10,726 bases of DNA from Euperipatoides rowelli (taxonomy: Eukaryota; Onychophora; Udeonychophora; Euonychophora; Peripatopsidae), in assembly GCA_003024985.2 (NCBI GenBank), contig PXIH01S0044130.1; one strand, 5' to 3'. Shown here piece after piece: positions 1 through 6,969 of this stretch (the first letter of the stretch is position 1; the number at the start of each line of letters is the position of its first letter). Under the pieces are notes generated by a model. The model ran no database searches. It saw nothing but the letters and a program-made list of their open reading frames with translations, and was not told the DNA's origin. The position numbers and the translations under genes are program-made.

Positions 1-429
1 GCTATATAGTTTTAATATAAATATATACGGTGTCATTATTACAGATTTTTATTACATACATATATTGATACATGGAAGAAATATATATTAGTAGTAAGTT
101 ACAACGGAGGCATAACAGCTTACCAAGCTTTATTTAATTTACATAGAGTTTGTAGAGGTGAGTATATACAGTATATATATATTTATTTATATAGTTTAGG
201 ATAAGATTCTAAATACTTTGTAAGTTTGGGAACTAGGGAAGGGATATTTAATATCTAGTCAGGTATAGATACTAGAGTCATTATAAGTATAATAATGTAT
301 TAATATTAGTGTTGATTATTGAATTCCTAACTTCTAGTACACAATCTCACAATTTAGTTTGTTGACCTAGCCAGGATCATTTCTAAACGTAAGGAGAGAA
401 TCATTTAAATTATAAAATATTCTTATAAA
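1..429. other. AT-rich leader of the retrotransposon, possibly LTR/5' untranslated
   Basis: This stretch precedes the gag-like reading frame and has no open frame of its own. It is AT-rich with several TATATA runs. It could contain the 5' LTR and primer-binding region, but no second copy of it exists in the window, so LTR ends cannot be defined. I saw no convincing tRNA-complementary primer-binding site. The element may begin left of the window. Confidence 0.3.
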
Positions 430-1160
430 ATATCAAAATGAGCAAGATGAAGATGATCAGGGATCATTAGCTCAAGCTAATAATGATTCCCAAACATTCA
501 AAGTATTTAATGAGAGCACAGTAGGACTCTATGCCCCACTTATTAGTGAGTTTAATGGGGATAAAAGTAAAGATATGAACATCCAGTCATTTATAACAGT
601 ATCAAAGTAAGCATTTTCATGTTCCTGGCCTGATAAAATCACCTTAGAGGTAAGGCTGCTAGTTTTTATGAGCAGCGTATCGAGAATGAAAAAGGAGACA
701 TTCAGTAAGGCTAAGCAATTACTATTATCGCATTTTTCAAAACCAGATGATACAGATGTGTGGAGGCTTTTATTTGAATGTAAGAGTTTACCAGGTGAAT
801 CTATGGATGAATATCATAGTAGATTAATACAATTGCAGGAATGGTGTAATACAGTTTCTCATGCTCTTGATAGGAATTATATAGGTGCAGACAAGATGTT
901 GGAAATTTTCATAAATGGGATACCATACTCAATACAAGAGCATATAATGGTAATAAATCCCAGATCAGTAGACAAACCCTAAGTTGGCAAAACAAATAGA
1001 GATGAAATTGAAGTTAGCAAAACCCAAAATCAGCTCTTTATTCAATCAGACAGGAAAGGAGGATACTAGTGATGAAGAAGTAGTATATAGTATGGCAAGT
1101 ATGAGTATATTGGAATCTAAGGGGAATTCCAGTAAAAACGTGTCCACTATAGGCAAGTGA
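430..1160 (+). pseudogene. gag-like capsid pseudogene of the retrotransposon
   Basis: The gag product would form the particle that packages the element RNA. One frame runs from about 434, through a TAA at 608-610, to the TAA at 980-982. The best part (668-982) contains an FSKAKQLLLSHF block, then a WRLLFECKSLPGESMDEYHS block and an LQEWCN block. That is the usual pattern of the retrotransposon gag (capsid) family, with its 'GES-x-EY' signature. A one-base slip in the CCC run at 977-979 moves the reading to another frame. That frame continues as a lysine-rich and acidic tail to a TGA at 1158-1160. The ATG at 438 is out of frame with the capsid segment, so the original start is uncertain. I found no intact CCHC zinc knuckle; 1161-1357 is stop-ridden sequence where one would be expected. 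Confidence 0.75.
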
Positions 1161-1357
1161 AGAGGGAAGGCAAAAAGTGAAAATTAAAGGTTATCTAAAA
1201 ATAGGAAAACAAAATGAAAAGCATACAATGAGTAAAGAGCCAATAGCTAATATAGCAAATAGTATGAAAACATTTGCAGGGAGAAATGTAAGGGACTCTT
1301 CATTGAAAGTAAAGGAAGCAACCTGAAAATCAGATTGCTTGAGAAAAAAACATATAA

Positions 1358-1812
1358 TTGAGAATCGGAGGTAGAATTCTCAGATGTTTGTTAGATCCAG
1401 CATCAGACTTATGTCTGATAAGTTATAAAACAATCAAAGAGTTGAATTTAGAACATAAGATAGTAAAATGCAAACCTATTGAGTTAAGTGCTCTAAATAG
1501 TAAAGCAGACCTAAAAAAAACTATCGATCTCTATTTTACTCTAATCAATTTATTCATACATTTTATTTGCTAGAGAGTCAGGAAATCCTTAATTACAGTG
1601 GTATTGTGGGAGTAGATTTTTTGATAGCAAATAATGCAGTAGTAAACTACAAAGATAAAATAATTGACATGTGGGGAGAAGAAGTAGCAAATCTAGAACC
1701 TTTAATTGGACAACCAACATCAATTGACAAACTATCGTTATTTAACAGAGGAAGAATTGCAAAAATATATATAACACAGATCATCAATGACACAAATGAA
1801 CAAACACATTAG
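1358..1812 (+). pseudogene. retropepsin-like aspartic protease pseudogene
   Basis: The protease would cut the Gag-Pol polyprotein. It reads in two frames. The first (1358-1573) has an IGGRILRCLLDPASDLCLIS block, which aligns with the active-site loop of retropepsins. The catalytic Asp codon is at 1394-1396. The usual Thr or Ser after it is Pro here, and the Gly position is Ala. After a frameshift near 1545 the second frame carries GIVGVDFLIANN around 1597-1632. This corresponds to the 'GxDFL' strand typical of Gypsy-class proteases. No good initiator is present: a stop lies immediately upstream, and both open segments begin at TTG. The segment up to 1812 and on to about 1980 is the linker before RT, where similarity fades. 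Confidence 0.75.
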
Positions 1813-1984
1813 AGATGAGATAAAAGAGGTTAGCAATATCACCATTAAAGATTCTAAGTTGGAAAATAATGATACTTATATAGATGAAATATCTCAAATA
1901 ACATGCTAAAGGAAGTGATCTCACTAGGTTATTGATATGTAGGCAATATAAAAAGTATTTGTGCAAGAAAGGAACACACTAGGA

Positions 1985-2876
1985 ATTATAAAGAATTTTG
2001 AGCATGATGTCGAACTAACCAATTATGANCCAATAAAAATGCCACAATACCAAGTACCTATTAAGCTCAGAAATAAACTCAAGAATAAAATTTAAGAGTA
2101 TTTAAATAATGGAGTAATTGAACGAAGTAACAGTCCATGGAATATACCCTATGATAGTGCGAGAAAAAAATGGTGATGTTATATTAGTTCCTGATGCCAC
2201 CACTATTAATAGTCGAACAATAAAAATAGATTATCCTATTTTTAGGATTGAAGATACGTTTGACAATCTCAAAGATAAGCAGTGGTTTAGCAATATAGAC
2301 CTTCACAATGGATACCATCATGTACTGTTAGCACCCAGGGCCAGAAGATTTTTTGCTTTCCATACTATTCAAGGAAAGTATCAATATAGAAGAATGCCTA
2401 TGGGCACTTCAAATAGTGGAACATATTTCCAGATGATAATGGAGACATTGCTGCAGGACCTTATTAGTGATACTCTCATAGTATACCAAGACGATATACT
2501 TATAGCAACTACATCGATAGAAGAACATGATTATATTAGAGAAAGTACTAAAAATGTTTGCAACTGAAAGGATTCAAATTAATAATGACAAAAGTAGGCT
2601 AATAGTACATGAGGTAAATTTTCTTAGTCACATTTTATGCCAAGGTGTTTTTGCCCCATCCAATGAAAATCTAGAGGCTTTGAAAATACTTCAACCTCAT
2701 AATACAGTAAAGCAACTATGTAGCTTTCTTGGTAAGATAAATTTTTATGCCAGGTTCCTCCCAGCCTTAGCTCATGTTGCATCACCTCTCACAGACCTAT
2801 TATCTGCTGGCAAACTTAATTGGGAACAGAAACATAATGAAGTATTTGATCAGTTAAAAATAATGATCAGTTAAAA
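1985..2876 (+). pseudogene. Ty3/Gypsy reverse transcriptase pseudogene
   Basis: The enzyme would copy element RNA into DNA inside the particle. The N-terminal part (1985-2149) has an FEHDVEL block and an NNGVIERSNSPWNIP block, which matches the Gypsy-class entry to the RT fingers. A TAA at about 2096-2098 and an extra base near 2150 break it. The central frame (2151-2527) shows YP-x-FRIEDTFDNL, then the first catalytic Asp in NIDLHNGYHH (codon 2298-2300), then YQYRRMPMGTSNS. The YQDD active site follows at 2484-2495. A +1 slip near 2528 moves to 2530-2874, which carries the thumb and connection with SFLGKINFYARF and ASPLTDLL. All key aspartates are retained. The ATG at 2118 is not a true start, because homology runs across it in another frame. 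Confidence 0.93.
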
Positions 2877-2877
2877 A
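2847..2877 (+). repeat. 17-bp tandem duplication at the RT/RNase H junction
   Basis: The 14-mer TGATCAGTTAAAAA occurs at 2847-2860 and again at 2864-2877, an offset of 17 bp. Because 17 is not a multiple of three, the duplication itself breaks the RT frame. The reading before the first copy continues correctly only after the second copy, in a different frame. Confidence 0.85.
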
Positions 2878-3265
2878 CGCCAATTTTACATTACCCGGAC
2901 TATACCCAAAAATTCTCATTGACTATACATACTTCTGATACAGCATTAATAAGCATATTGGAGAAGGACCGGAGAATGAATGGCACCAAATAGGCTTTTA
3001 CTCAAAAAAGTTAACCAAATCACAGAGAAACTATAGTATTTTAGAAAAAAAGCTTTAGCAGTTATAAATGTTTTAGAACATTTTCACCATATTATTGGAT
3101 ATGAAATAGACATTTATACTGATAGAAAAGCAGTTGAGTATTTAAGAGGATTAAAGGATGGGAACTCCAGAGTTACTGACTGATTAACTAAAATAGCTAA
3201 ATATTCTCTGCATTATATATTTGACAAAAATAGTAATACTATAACAAATATATTGAAGAAGAATC
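2877..3265 (+). pseudogene. Gypsy-type RNase H pseudogene (first RNase H)
   Basis: This domain would degrade the RNA strand of the RNA/DNA hybrid. It follows RT directly, as in all Ty3/Gypsy elements. Three frames are needed: 2877 to about 2988 (HYPDYTQKFSLTIHTSD), 2990 to about 3049 (IGFYSKKLTKSQRNYS) and 3052 to about 3262 (ALAVINVLEHFHHIIG, then YTDRKAVEYLRG). The first catalytic Asp position reads His (codon 2928-2930). The Glu of the second motif falls at a frameshift in an A run near 3049. The Asp of TD (3121-3123) is kept. A TGA at 3181-3183 stands where a Trp is usual. It is clearly inactive as it stands. Confidence 0.82.
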
Positions 3266-3269
3266 TACT

Positions 3270-3725
3270 TGCTCCATACCAACAGCCTATACAGATGGCA
3301 GCTGTGTAGATAATGGGACACCACTAGCCAGATCTGGCATTGGAGTATGGTAGACTTATTGTGATCTAAATGAATACTCAGGTTTTGATGATGAAGGTTC
3401 AACAAACAACAAAGCAAAGTTAGCTGCTATAATCAAAGCAATGAAGATGGCTCTATCAGCAAAATTAAATGAGATTATAATAATTTCAGATAGTAAATAC
3501 GCTATCGATAACATTGTTAATAAAATAACAAATTGGTGTAAAAACAGATGGATGTCTGTGAAAAATAAACCCCTTGATAATATATCAGAATTCAAATGCA
3601 TATATCATTTGATGTCATTAATACAAGTAGATTGGAGGTATACTCCTGGACATGCATCCAGTAAGGAAAACAATAGAGCACATAAATTGGCAGTAGATAC
3701 GGTATACCAGAAACTAAAGTTGTGA
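3270..3725 (+). pseudogene. second RNase H domain, RNase H1-type, retrotransposon-borne
   Basis: After the Gypsy-type RNase H a second RNase H fold begins in a new frame. Visible in order are AYTDGSC (first catalytic Asp, codon 3294-3296), an NG-x4-ARSGIGVW block, STNNKAKLAA, IIISDSKYAIDNI (Asp codon 3489-3491), ITNWCKNRW, KPLDN, then DWRYTPGHAS (His codon 3651-3653) and NNRAHKLA, ending at a TGA after 3720. The TNN-x-A-x-L, W-x5-W and PGHA signatures, and the full C-terminal half, are those of cellular RNase H1. They are not those of the short Gypsy domain. The conserved Glu of the second motif is Lys (3417-3419) and the last Asp is His (3681-3683). A TAG at 3351-3353 interrupts the frame. 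Dual RNase H arrangements are established for plant Tat elements and are proposed for the origin of the retroviral enzyme. Confidence 0.85.
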
Positions 3726-4423
3726 ATATATAAAGTCATAAAACTGCAATTTTGTTTGGAGTTAATTGAACATTATTGAATTCCTTCTTGCGGAAACAGT
3801 CTCGTAATATCAGGCACACATTCTGCAATCATCATCTTATCCCGTCTCATTCAAAATATTTTATCTTGTATTTATCCATTTGATTTAATCCATTCAAATA
3901 TACTCTTGGTCACAATTTCTTATCTCCTGAGTTGTATAAAAATGTTCACACTGCACAAAGAGTGAACTAAATGTGCTTTTAGACAAACTTGGTTTAAATT
4001 CCTCAACAATGCTGTGCCGTATATGGAGTAAGTTCCTATGAATCAAAAAAGTTCATTTGTAAAGGAAAATTTTGGAGAGGCAATGGTGAGTGAAAAAAAT
4101 AAATGAATGGAATGAGCATTTGTTAATGATTAGTGACTGCATGAGTACAGTGGTTCTGGATGATTCTTTAGGCCTAAATTTCCGATGATTGATATCCGCA
4201 GATATAAATCCAAGTTGCAATCTACTGCACAAAATATTCTAAACTCATAGAATACACCTTCATAAACTAATGCATTAAAATAATAAGATAAATTATAAAT
4301 AAAAGACTACTGTTTGTACAACATAATAAAAGGGTTCAGGCAGGCATTATGGTTTTTGCCATTACAATGCACAGATGTGTCTTTTTTAATATTTTTTGTA
4401 TCGACTCTCTTTGGAGTTTGGTA
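3726..4423. other. Non-coding stretch, no recognised feature
   Basis: I looked here for the integrase and 3' LTR expected after the retrotransposon pol region and saw neither. No frame on either strand is long or recognisable. Somewhat GC-richer patches occur around 3785-3850 and 4180-4205. The remainder is ordinary AT-rich DNA. Confidence 0.6.
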
Positions 4424-4526
4424 GAACTGTAGTATACCTCAACCTGGCTTAGCGATATTTGAAAGGGCAACTAAACATGGCAGTTTAATCTACTAGAAGC
4501 TAAGAAACACTGAAATGTATATCTTA
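4424..4526 (+). repeat. Left 103-bp inverted repeat
   Basis: This is the reverse complement of 6481-6583 with about 7 substitutions and no indel (about 93% identity by eye). The conserved core is 4432-4494, including ACCTCAACCTGGCTTAGCG. The outer end begins GAACTG. Similarity stops abruptly at both edges of the pair. Confidence 0.92.
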
Positions 4527-4610
4527 TCATAGGGTTGAGGCATATAGATTTCACACATAGTTGGAGTTAGGATTCAGGGTAACGGTAAGGTTAGGACTGA
4601 ACAAAAAAAT
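4524..4610 (+). repeat. Direct repeat copy 1 (G-rich, telomere-like tract)
   Basis: It matches 6033-6112 in the same orientation. The first 57-58 bases align with about 6 substitutions and one gap, including TTATCATAGGGTTG and TAGTTGGAGTTAGG. The right half (GTTAGGATTCAGGGT and following) is a degenerate TTAGGG-like tract with about ten extra bases relative to copy 2. It abuts the inner edge of the left inverted repeat. Confidence 0.85.
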
Positions 4611-4691
4611 TAAGACTGCTACCCATCTTGATCATGTGACTTAGGCCTTCCAGTTTTTAGGTGGCCATATATTATTGCTATTTTCAACTGC

Positions 4692-4723
4692 CAATTTAGT
4701 TTTATTTGGCCAAAATAATGTAT
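4692..4723 (+). repeat. Short inverted repeat, left arm
   Basis: This 32-base sequence matches the reverse complement of 5489-5519 with two substitutions and one gap. Its core is TTAGTTTTATTTG/TGCCAAAA. It lies inside the inverted-repeat element but not symmetrically within it. Confidence 0.65.
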
Positions 4724-4765
4724 AAATAGCTGGTGTTTGTTTTGATTTATAATCAGGTCCACCCA

Positions 4766-4840
4766 TAGGGGGACGGGAACCATGTGAGTGGAGGGGAGAG
4801 GCGGCTCGATTTTTTTTTTTCCCCCCGAGGTAGGGAAAGT
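4766..4840. other. G-rich patch with T11-C6 tract
   Basis: The patch contains several runs of three to five G (for example GGGGGACGGG near 4768-4777 and GGAGGGG near 4790), then T11 at 4810-4820 directly followed by C6 at 4821-4826. It is notable only because the surrounding DNA is so AT-rich. Confidence 0.6.
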
Positions 4841-5367
4841 TGGAGATATGGTGTGGTTAGTACAGCGTTGAATATATTTAAAATAAAAATACCATTAAGC
4901 ATGTTAAAAGTAATACATACTGTAGATTTGTATTAAAAAAAAATAAGTGACTTCATGCAGTGGTGATATTCAAAATATTTAACCAGTACGGTAATATAAA
5001 TTCATGTAGCCTATAGACAGACTAATGTACATCAATACAAAATTCATAAATTAAAAACAAAATGTGTGTGCTTAAGAAATGAACTTTTGTACACATATGA
5101 AATTTCTTTATTCTAAAATTAAACTGACTATAATTTATATACAACTTACCAAATGATATGTGATAGTACAAATTCTAATAATTTCCTATAAACTTTCAGC
5201 TAGCGAATGTTTACATGCTTCAAAACGCAAGATCTAAAAGCTGAACAAATTACTAAAGCCTAGTAAGTGCTATCCTCTATCATTTTTATTATGTATATTA
5301 TTTGTAATGCATTTTTTTTCCTATTTGTAATTTTTATACTTCGGGAATAAATTAAAAAATATATAAT

Positions 5368-5414
5368 GGGGGGTGGAGGGGACCAATGATAAATGTTTGT
5401 AGGTGGGGGGAGGG
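5368..5414 (+). other. Clustered G-runs, possible G-quadruplex
   Basis: Four G-runs of three or more lie within 47 bases: G6 at 5368-5373, G4 at 5378-5381, G6 at 5405-5410 and G3 at 5412-5414. One loop is long (23 nt), so quadruplex formation is plausible but not assured. A C10 tract at 5839-5848 is the nearest comparable run on the other strand. Confidence 0.45.
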
Positions 5415-5488
5415 CACAATTTGTATTGGTGGCCCAGAAATGATGTATTTTAACACCTTTTTAAATAAGAAAATTTGATGGATTAAAC

Positions 5489-5519
5489 ATACATTTTTTG
5501 GCAAAATAAAACTAAGTTG
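5489..5519 (-). repeat. Short inverted repeat, right arm
   Basis: This is the partner of 4692-4723. Weaker similarity may extend toward a GGTCCACCC (4756-4764) / GGCCACCAA pair, suggesting that an older repeat is present twice, head to head. Confidence 0.6.
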
Positions 5520-6032
5520 ACAAAGATGAAAAAATCATTGATAATACACTTTAAAATTCAACCCTTTATGTGTGAGCATTGAATTAGGAAAATATCTAAA
5601 CCATAAAGCAAGTGAGACATTGATGATGACCTTATCCACAACCTAGTTAAAATACTACTCATATTGCAATATTGGTGAATGGATCCTGTATTCCAATGCC
5701 AACTTGAAGTTCAATCTGACTGTTGCTAAGAAATGGCGGACATAAACCAGCGAAGAACTGCTAATTTATGAATAATTAAGGTACCATACTAGAAGTCCAT
5801 TTCTTAAAAATTGACTTGAACAATTTTGTTTCATAAGTCCCCCCCCCCTCAAACTAACCTCATCTTTCATCTTGTACCCAGAATCATATCCCATGCTAAA
5901 AGATTTTCTATATCGTCTGTGTATCACACATACCATTTATCCTTTCCCCACACAATTTGCCGTTGATTGGTTAATGGTTGGGCCGACAGAAGTTACAACA
6001 AAATATCAAAAAAAGTATACTGCACCTTTTGA

Positions 6033-6112
6033 TTATCATAGGGTTGGGACATAATGGATTTCACATGTAGTTGGAGTTAGGGTTCAGGGTAGGACTCTAA
6101 ATTAAAAAAATA
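6033..6112 (+). repeat. Direct repeat copy 2 (G-rich, telomere-like tract)
   Basis: This is the second copy of the 4524-4610 sequence, about 1.5 kb away in the same orientation. It contains GTTAGGGTTCAGGGTAGG. Unlike copy 1, it is not next to an inverted repeat. Confidence 0.85.
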
Positions 6113-6480
6113 ATGCATCAGAGTCCATACGCCATTTTGGAGGAAAGCGCAAGGTAAGTTTGATACCCAGATGCTAGTAGATTTTTCACAGCATTGCATA
6201 CTAACAATATTGAGATTACTGTATATATAAATACCTGACAACTTTTAAGAGACTTTATTGAAAATATTATTTGTTAATATTGGAAAAGGTCAAATATAGC
6301 TAAAAGTCCAACATTTTTTAAGTTTGTGCTAACATCTTTTTATCCGATATGATTCAAATATACAGTAGTTAGGCATTAAATGTCTCATTTGTGTCTTCTT
6401 TGAAAGACAAACTTTGATTGGTTAAATTGCCTTTGCATTAGCATCACAGCTAGACCAAAAGACAAAGTGAAAATTATATG

Positions 6481-6583
6481 TAAGATCTAAATTTCAGTGT
6501 CTCTTATCTTCTAGTAGATTAATCTGCCATGTTTAGTTGCCCTTTCAAATATCGCTAAGCCAGGTTGAGGTATGCTGCAGTTC
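6481..6583 (-). repeat. Right 103-bp inverted repeat
   Basis: This is the partner of 4424-4526 in opposite orientation and of identical length. Its outer end lies 17 bp before the first copy of the 14-bp duplication that flanks the neighbouring SINE. Confidence 0.92.
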
Positions 6584-6600
6584 ACTAGGCTTCCATTTAG

Positions 6601-6614
6601 GACTTCACATTATT
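6601..6614 (+). repeat. Target-site duplication, left copy
   Basis: GACTTCACATTATT is identical to 6970-6983. A perfect 14-bp direct repeat flanking the 355-bp insert is the size expected from target-primed reverse transcription. Confidence 0.8.
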
Positions 6615-6633
6615 ATTATTTTTTAAAAAATAT

Positions 6634-6653
6634 GTTTTGCCCGAAGGCGAAAC
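6634..6653 (-). other. SINE 3'-tail stem-loop with C(UUCG)G tetraloop
   Basis: On the - strand an 8-base arm, loop TTCG and 8-base return arm form a stem closed by C-G around UUCG, the best-known extra-stable RNA tetraloop. Seven of eight pairs are Watson-Crick. The remaining one is C opposite A, which a single CpG to CpA change would explain. Terminal stem-loops of this kind are known in the tails shared by some LINE/SINE pairs, where the reverse transcriptase binds them. Confidence 0.75.
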
Positions 6654-6843
6654 GAATGTTTATTTACAATATGCACATTATTTATTTTACATTATTGTCT
6701 GGATACAACAGTGAGCTTTCTTTTTCTATTGATCCATTGTTCGTCGGGCATATTACGTTTCAATTTTGCATTGAATTGTCCGCCATAAATCCAATTTTTT
6801 TATTCGATTGGAGTTCCCTTGAATTTCTGAAACAAGAAAAAAT

Positions 6844-6901
6844 CCCCGGTGCTTATCAATGGCAAAAAAAAAAAAAAAAATCTGCCATTTTCCAGCCGGG
6901 G
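6844..6901. repeat. Hairpin around an A17/T17 run
   Basis: Outer arms CCCCGG (6844-6849) and CCGGGG (6896-6901) and inner arms ATGGCA (6859-6864) and TGCCAT (6883-6888) enclose an A17 run at 6864-6880 (T17 on the SINE strand). The structure sits between the tRNA-like head and the body of the SINE. Confidence 0.7.
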
Positions 6902-6908
6902 CTCTACA

Positions 6909-6918
6909 GGATCGAACC
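6909..6918 (-). promoter_or_regulatory. RNA polymerase III B box of the SINE
   Basis: GGTTCGATCC on the - strand fits the tRNA-gene B-box pattern GWTCRANNC exactly. It is the TFIIIC contact site. The A-box-like partner (6940-6953, TTAGCTGTCAAAGC on the - strand) fits only its first half, so promoter strength in this copy is doubtful. Confidence 0.7.
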
Positions 6919-6969
6919 CTCGACTCCTTATATACACAAGCTTTGACAGCTAACAGCTGGAGCTGTATA

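Larger units (their letters stand above)
430..3725 (+). mobile_element. Decayed Ty3/Gypsy-type LTR retrotransposon, dual RNase H, no integrase
   Basis: In order on the + strand there are a gag capsid-like segment, an aspartic protease, a reverse transcriptase, a Gypsy-type RNase H and a second, RNase H1-type domain. The order and the RT motifs (a DLHNGYHH block, YQDD, an FLGKINFYARF block) are those of Ty3/Gypsy elements. The copy is dead. In-frame stops lie at 608, 1158, 2096 region, 3181 and 3351, and the frame changes near 978, 1545, 1978, 2150, 2528, 2864, 2988, 3049 and 3265. Nothing resembling an integrase zinc finger or DDE core follows 3725, and no 3' LTR was found. It is therefore either 3'-truncated or comes from an element with another gene order. 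Base 2029 is an unresolved n. Confidence 0.88.
4424..6583. mobile_element. 2.16-kb inverted-repeat element, probably non-autonomous DNA transposon or foldback
   Basis: The segment is bounded by two 103-bp sequences in opposite orientation (4424-4526 and 6481-6583) that align end to end without a gap. The 1954 bases between them contain no recognisable transposase. The longest open frames are about 60 codons and look like chance. Internal features are a direct repeat (4524-4610 and 6033-6112), a short inverted repeat (4692-4723 and 5489-5519) and homopurine/homopyrimidine tracts. I could not define a target-site duplication at the outer ends, so the true termini may differ slightly. Alternatively these are two independent, oppositely oriented copies of a short interspersed repeat. 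Confidence 0.6.
6615..6969 (-). mobile_element. Probable tRNA-derived SINE
   Basis: This is a 355-bp insertion flanked by perfect 14-bp duplications. Read on the - strand, it starts at 6969. A degenerate A-box-like stretch (6940-6953) follows about 16 bases in, then a consensus-matching Pol III B box GGTTCGATCC (6909-6918), spaced as in tRNA genes. A body of about 200 bp without coding potential follows. Near the 3' end is a hairpin (6634-6653) with a UUCG loop, and then an A/T-rich tail ending at the duplication. Promoter, size, duplication and tail all point to a SINE mobilised by a LINE. I do not recognise the family. A long frame on the + strand across it (6572-6946) is a by-product and not a gene. 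The T17 run just after the tRNA-like head is odd, because Pol III should stop there. Confidence 0.75.

Noticed and set aside
1784-1966. 60-codon - strand frame over the protease/RT linker
   Set aside because: It is antisense to the retrotransposon pol region and hydrophobic from AT-rich composition. It is a shadow frame.
3356-3601. 81-codon - strand frame
   Set aside because: It is antisense to the second RNase H domain, whose + strand motifs are unmistakable.
315-3785. 14-base match ATTATTGAATTCCT at 315-328 and 3772-3785, considered as an LTR remnant
   Set aside because: In DNA this AT-rich about one such match is expected by chance in the window, and similarity does not extend.
3773-3850. 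Short - strand frame of 25 codons starting with ATG at 3850
   Set aside because: It looks more protein-like than its surroundings but is too short to assign. It matches nothing I recognise and has no splice context.
3985-4005. GGTTTAAATTCC as a second Pol III B box
   Set aside because: It departs from the B-box pattern at key positions and has no A box or flanking duplication.
5337-5360. CTTCGGG followed by A/T-rich sequence, as a second copy of the SINE tail
   Set aside because: Only seven bases agree and no stem can form.
5872-6054. 60-codon open frame inside the inverted-repeat element, possible transposase fragment
   Set aside because: I saw no transposase motif. Its length is ordinary for chance, and it runs into the direct repeat at 6033.
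6572-6946. 124-codon open frame on the + strand, the longest after RT
   Set aside because: It runs antisense through the SINE, crosses its target-site duplication and ends in low-complexity Lys codons. It shows no domain.
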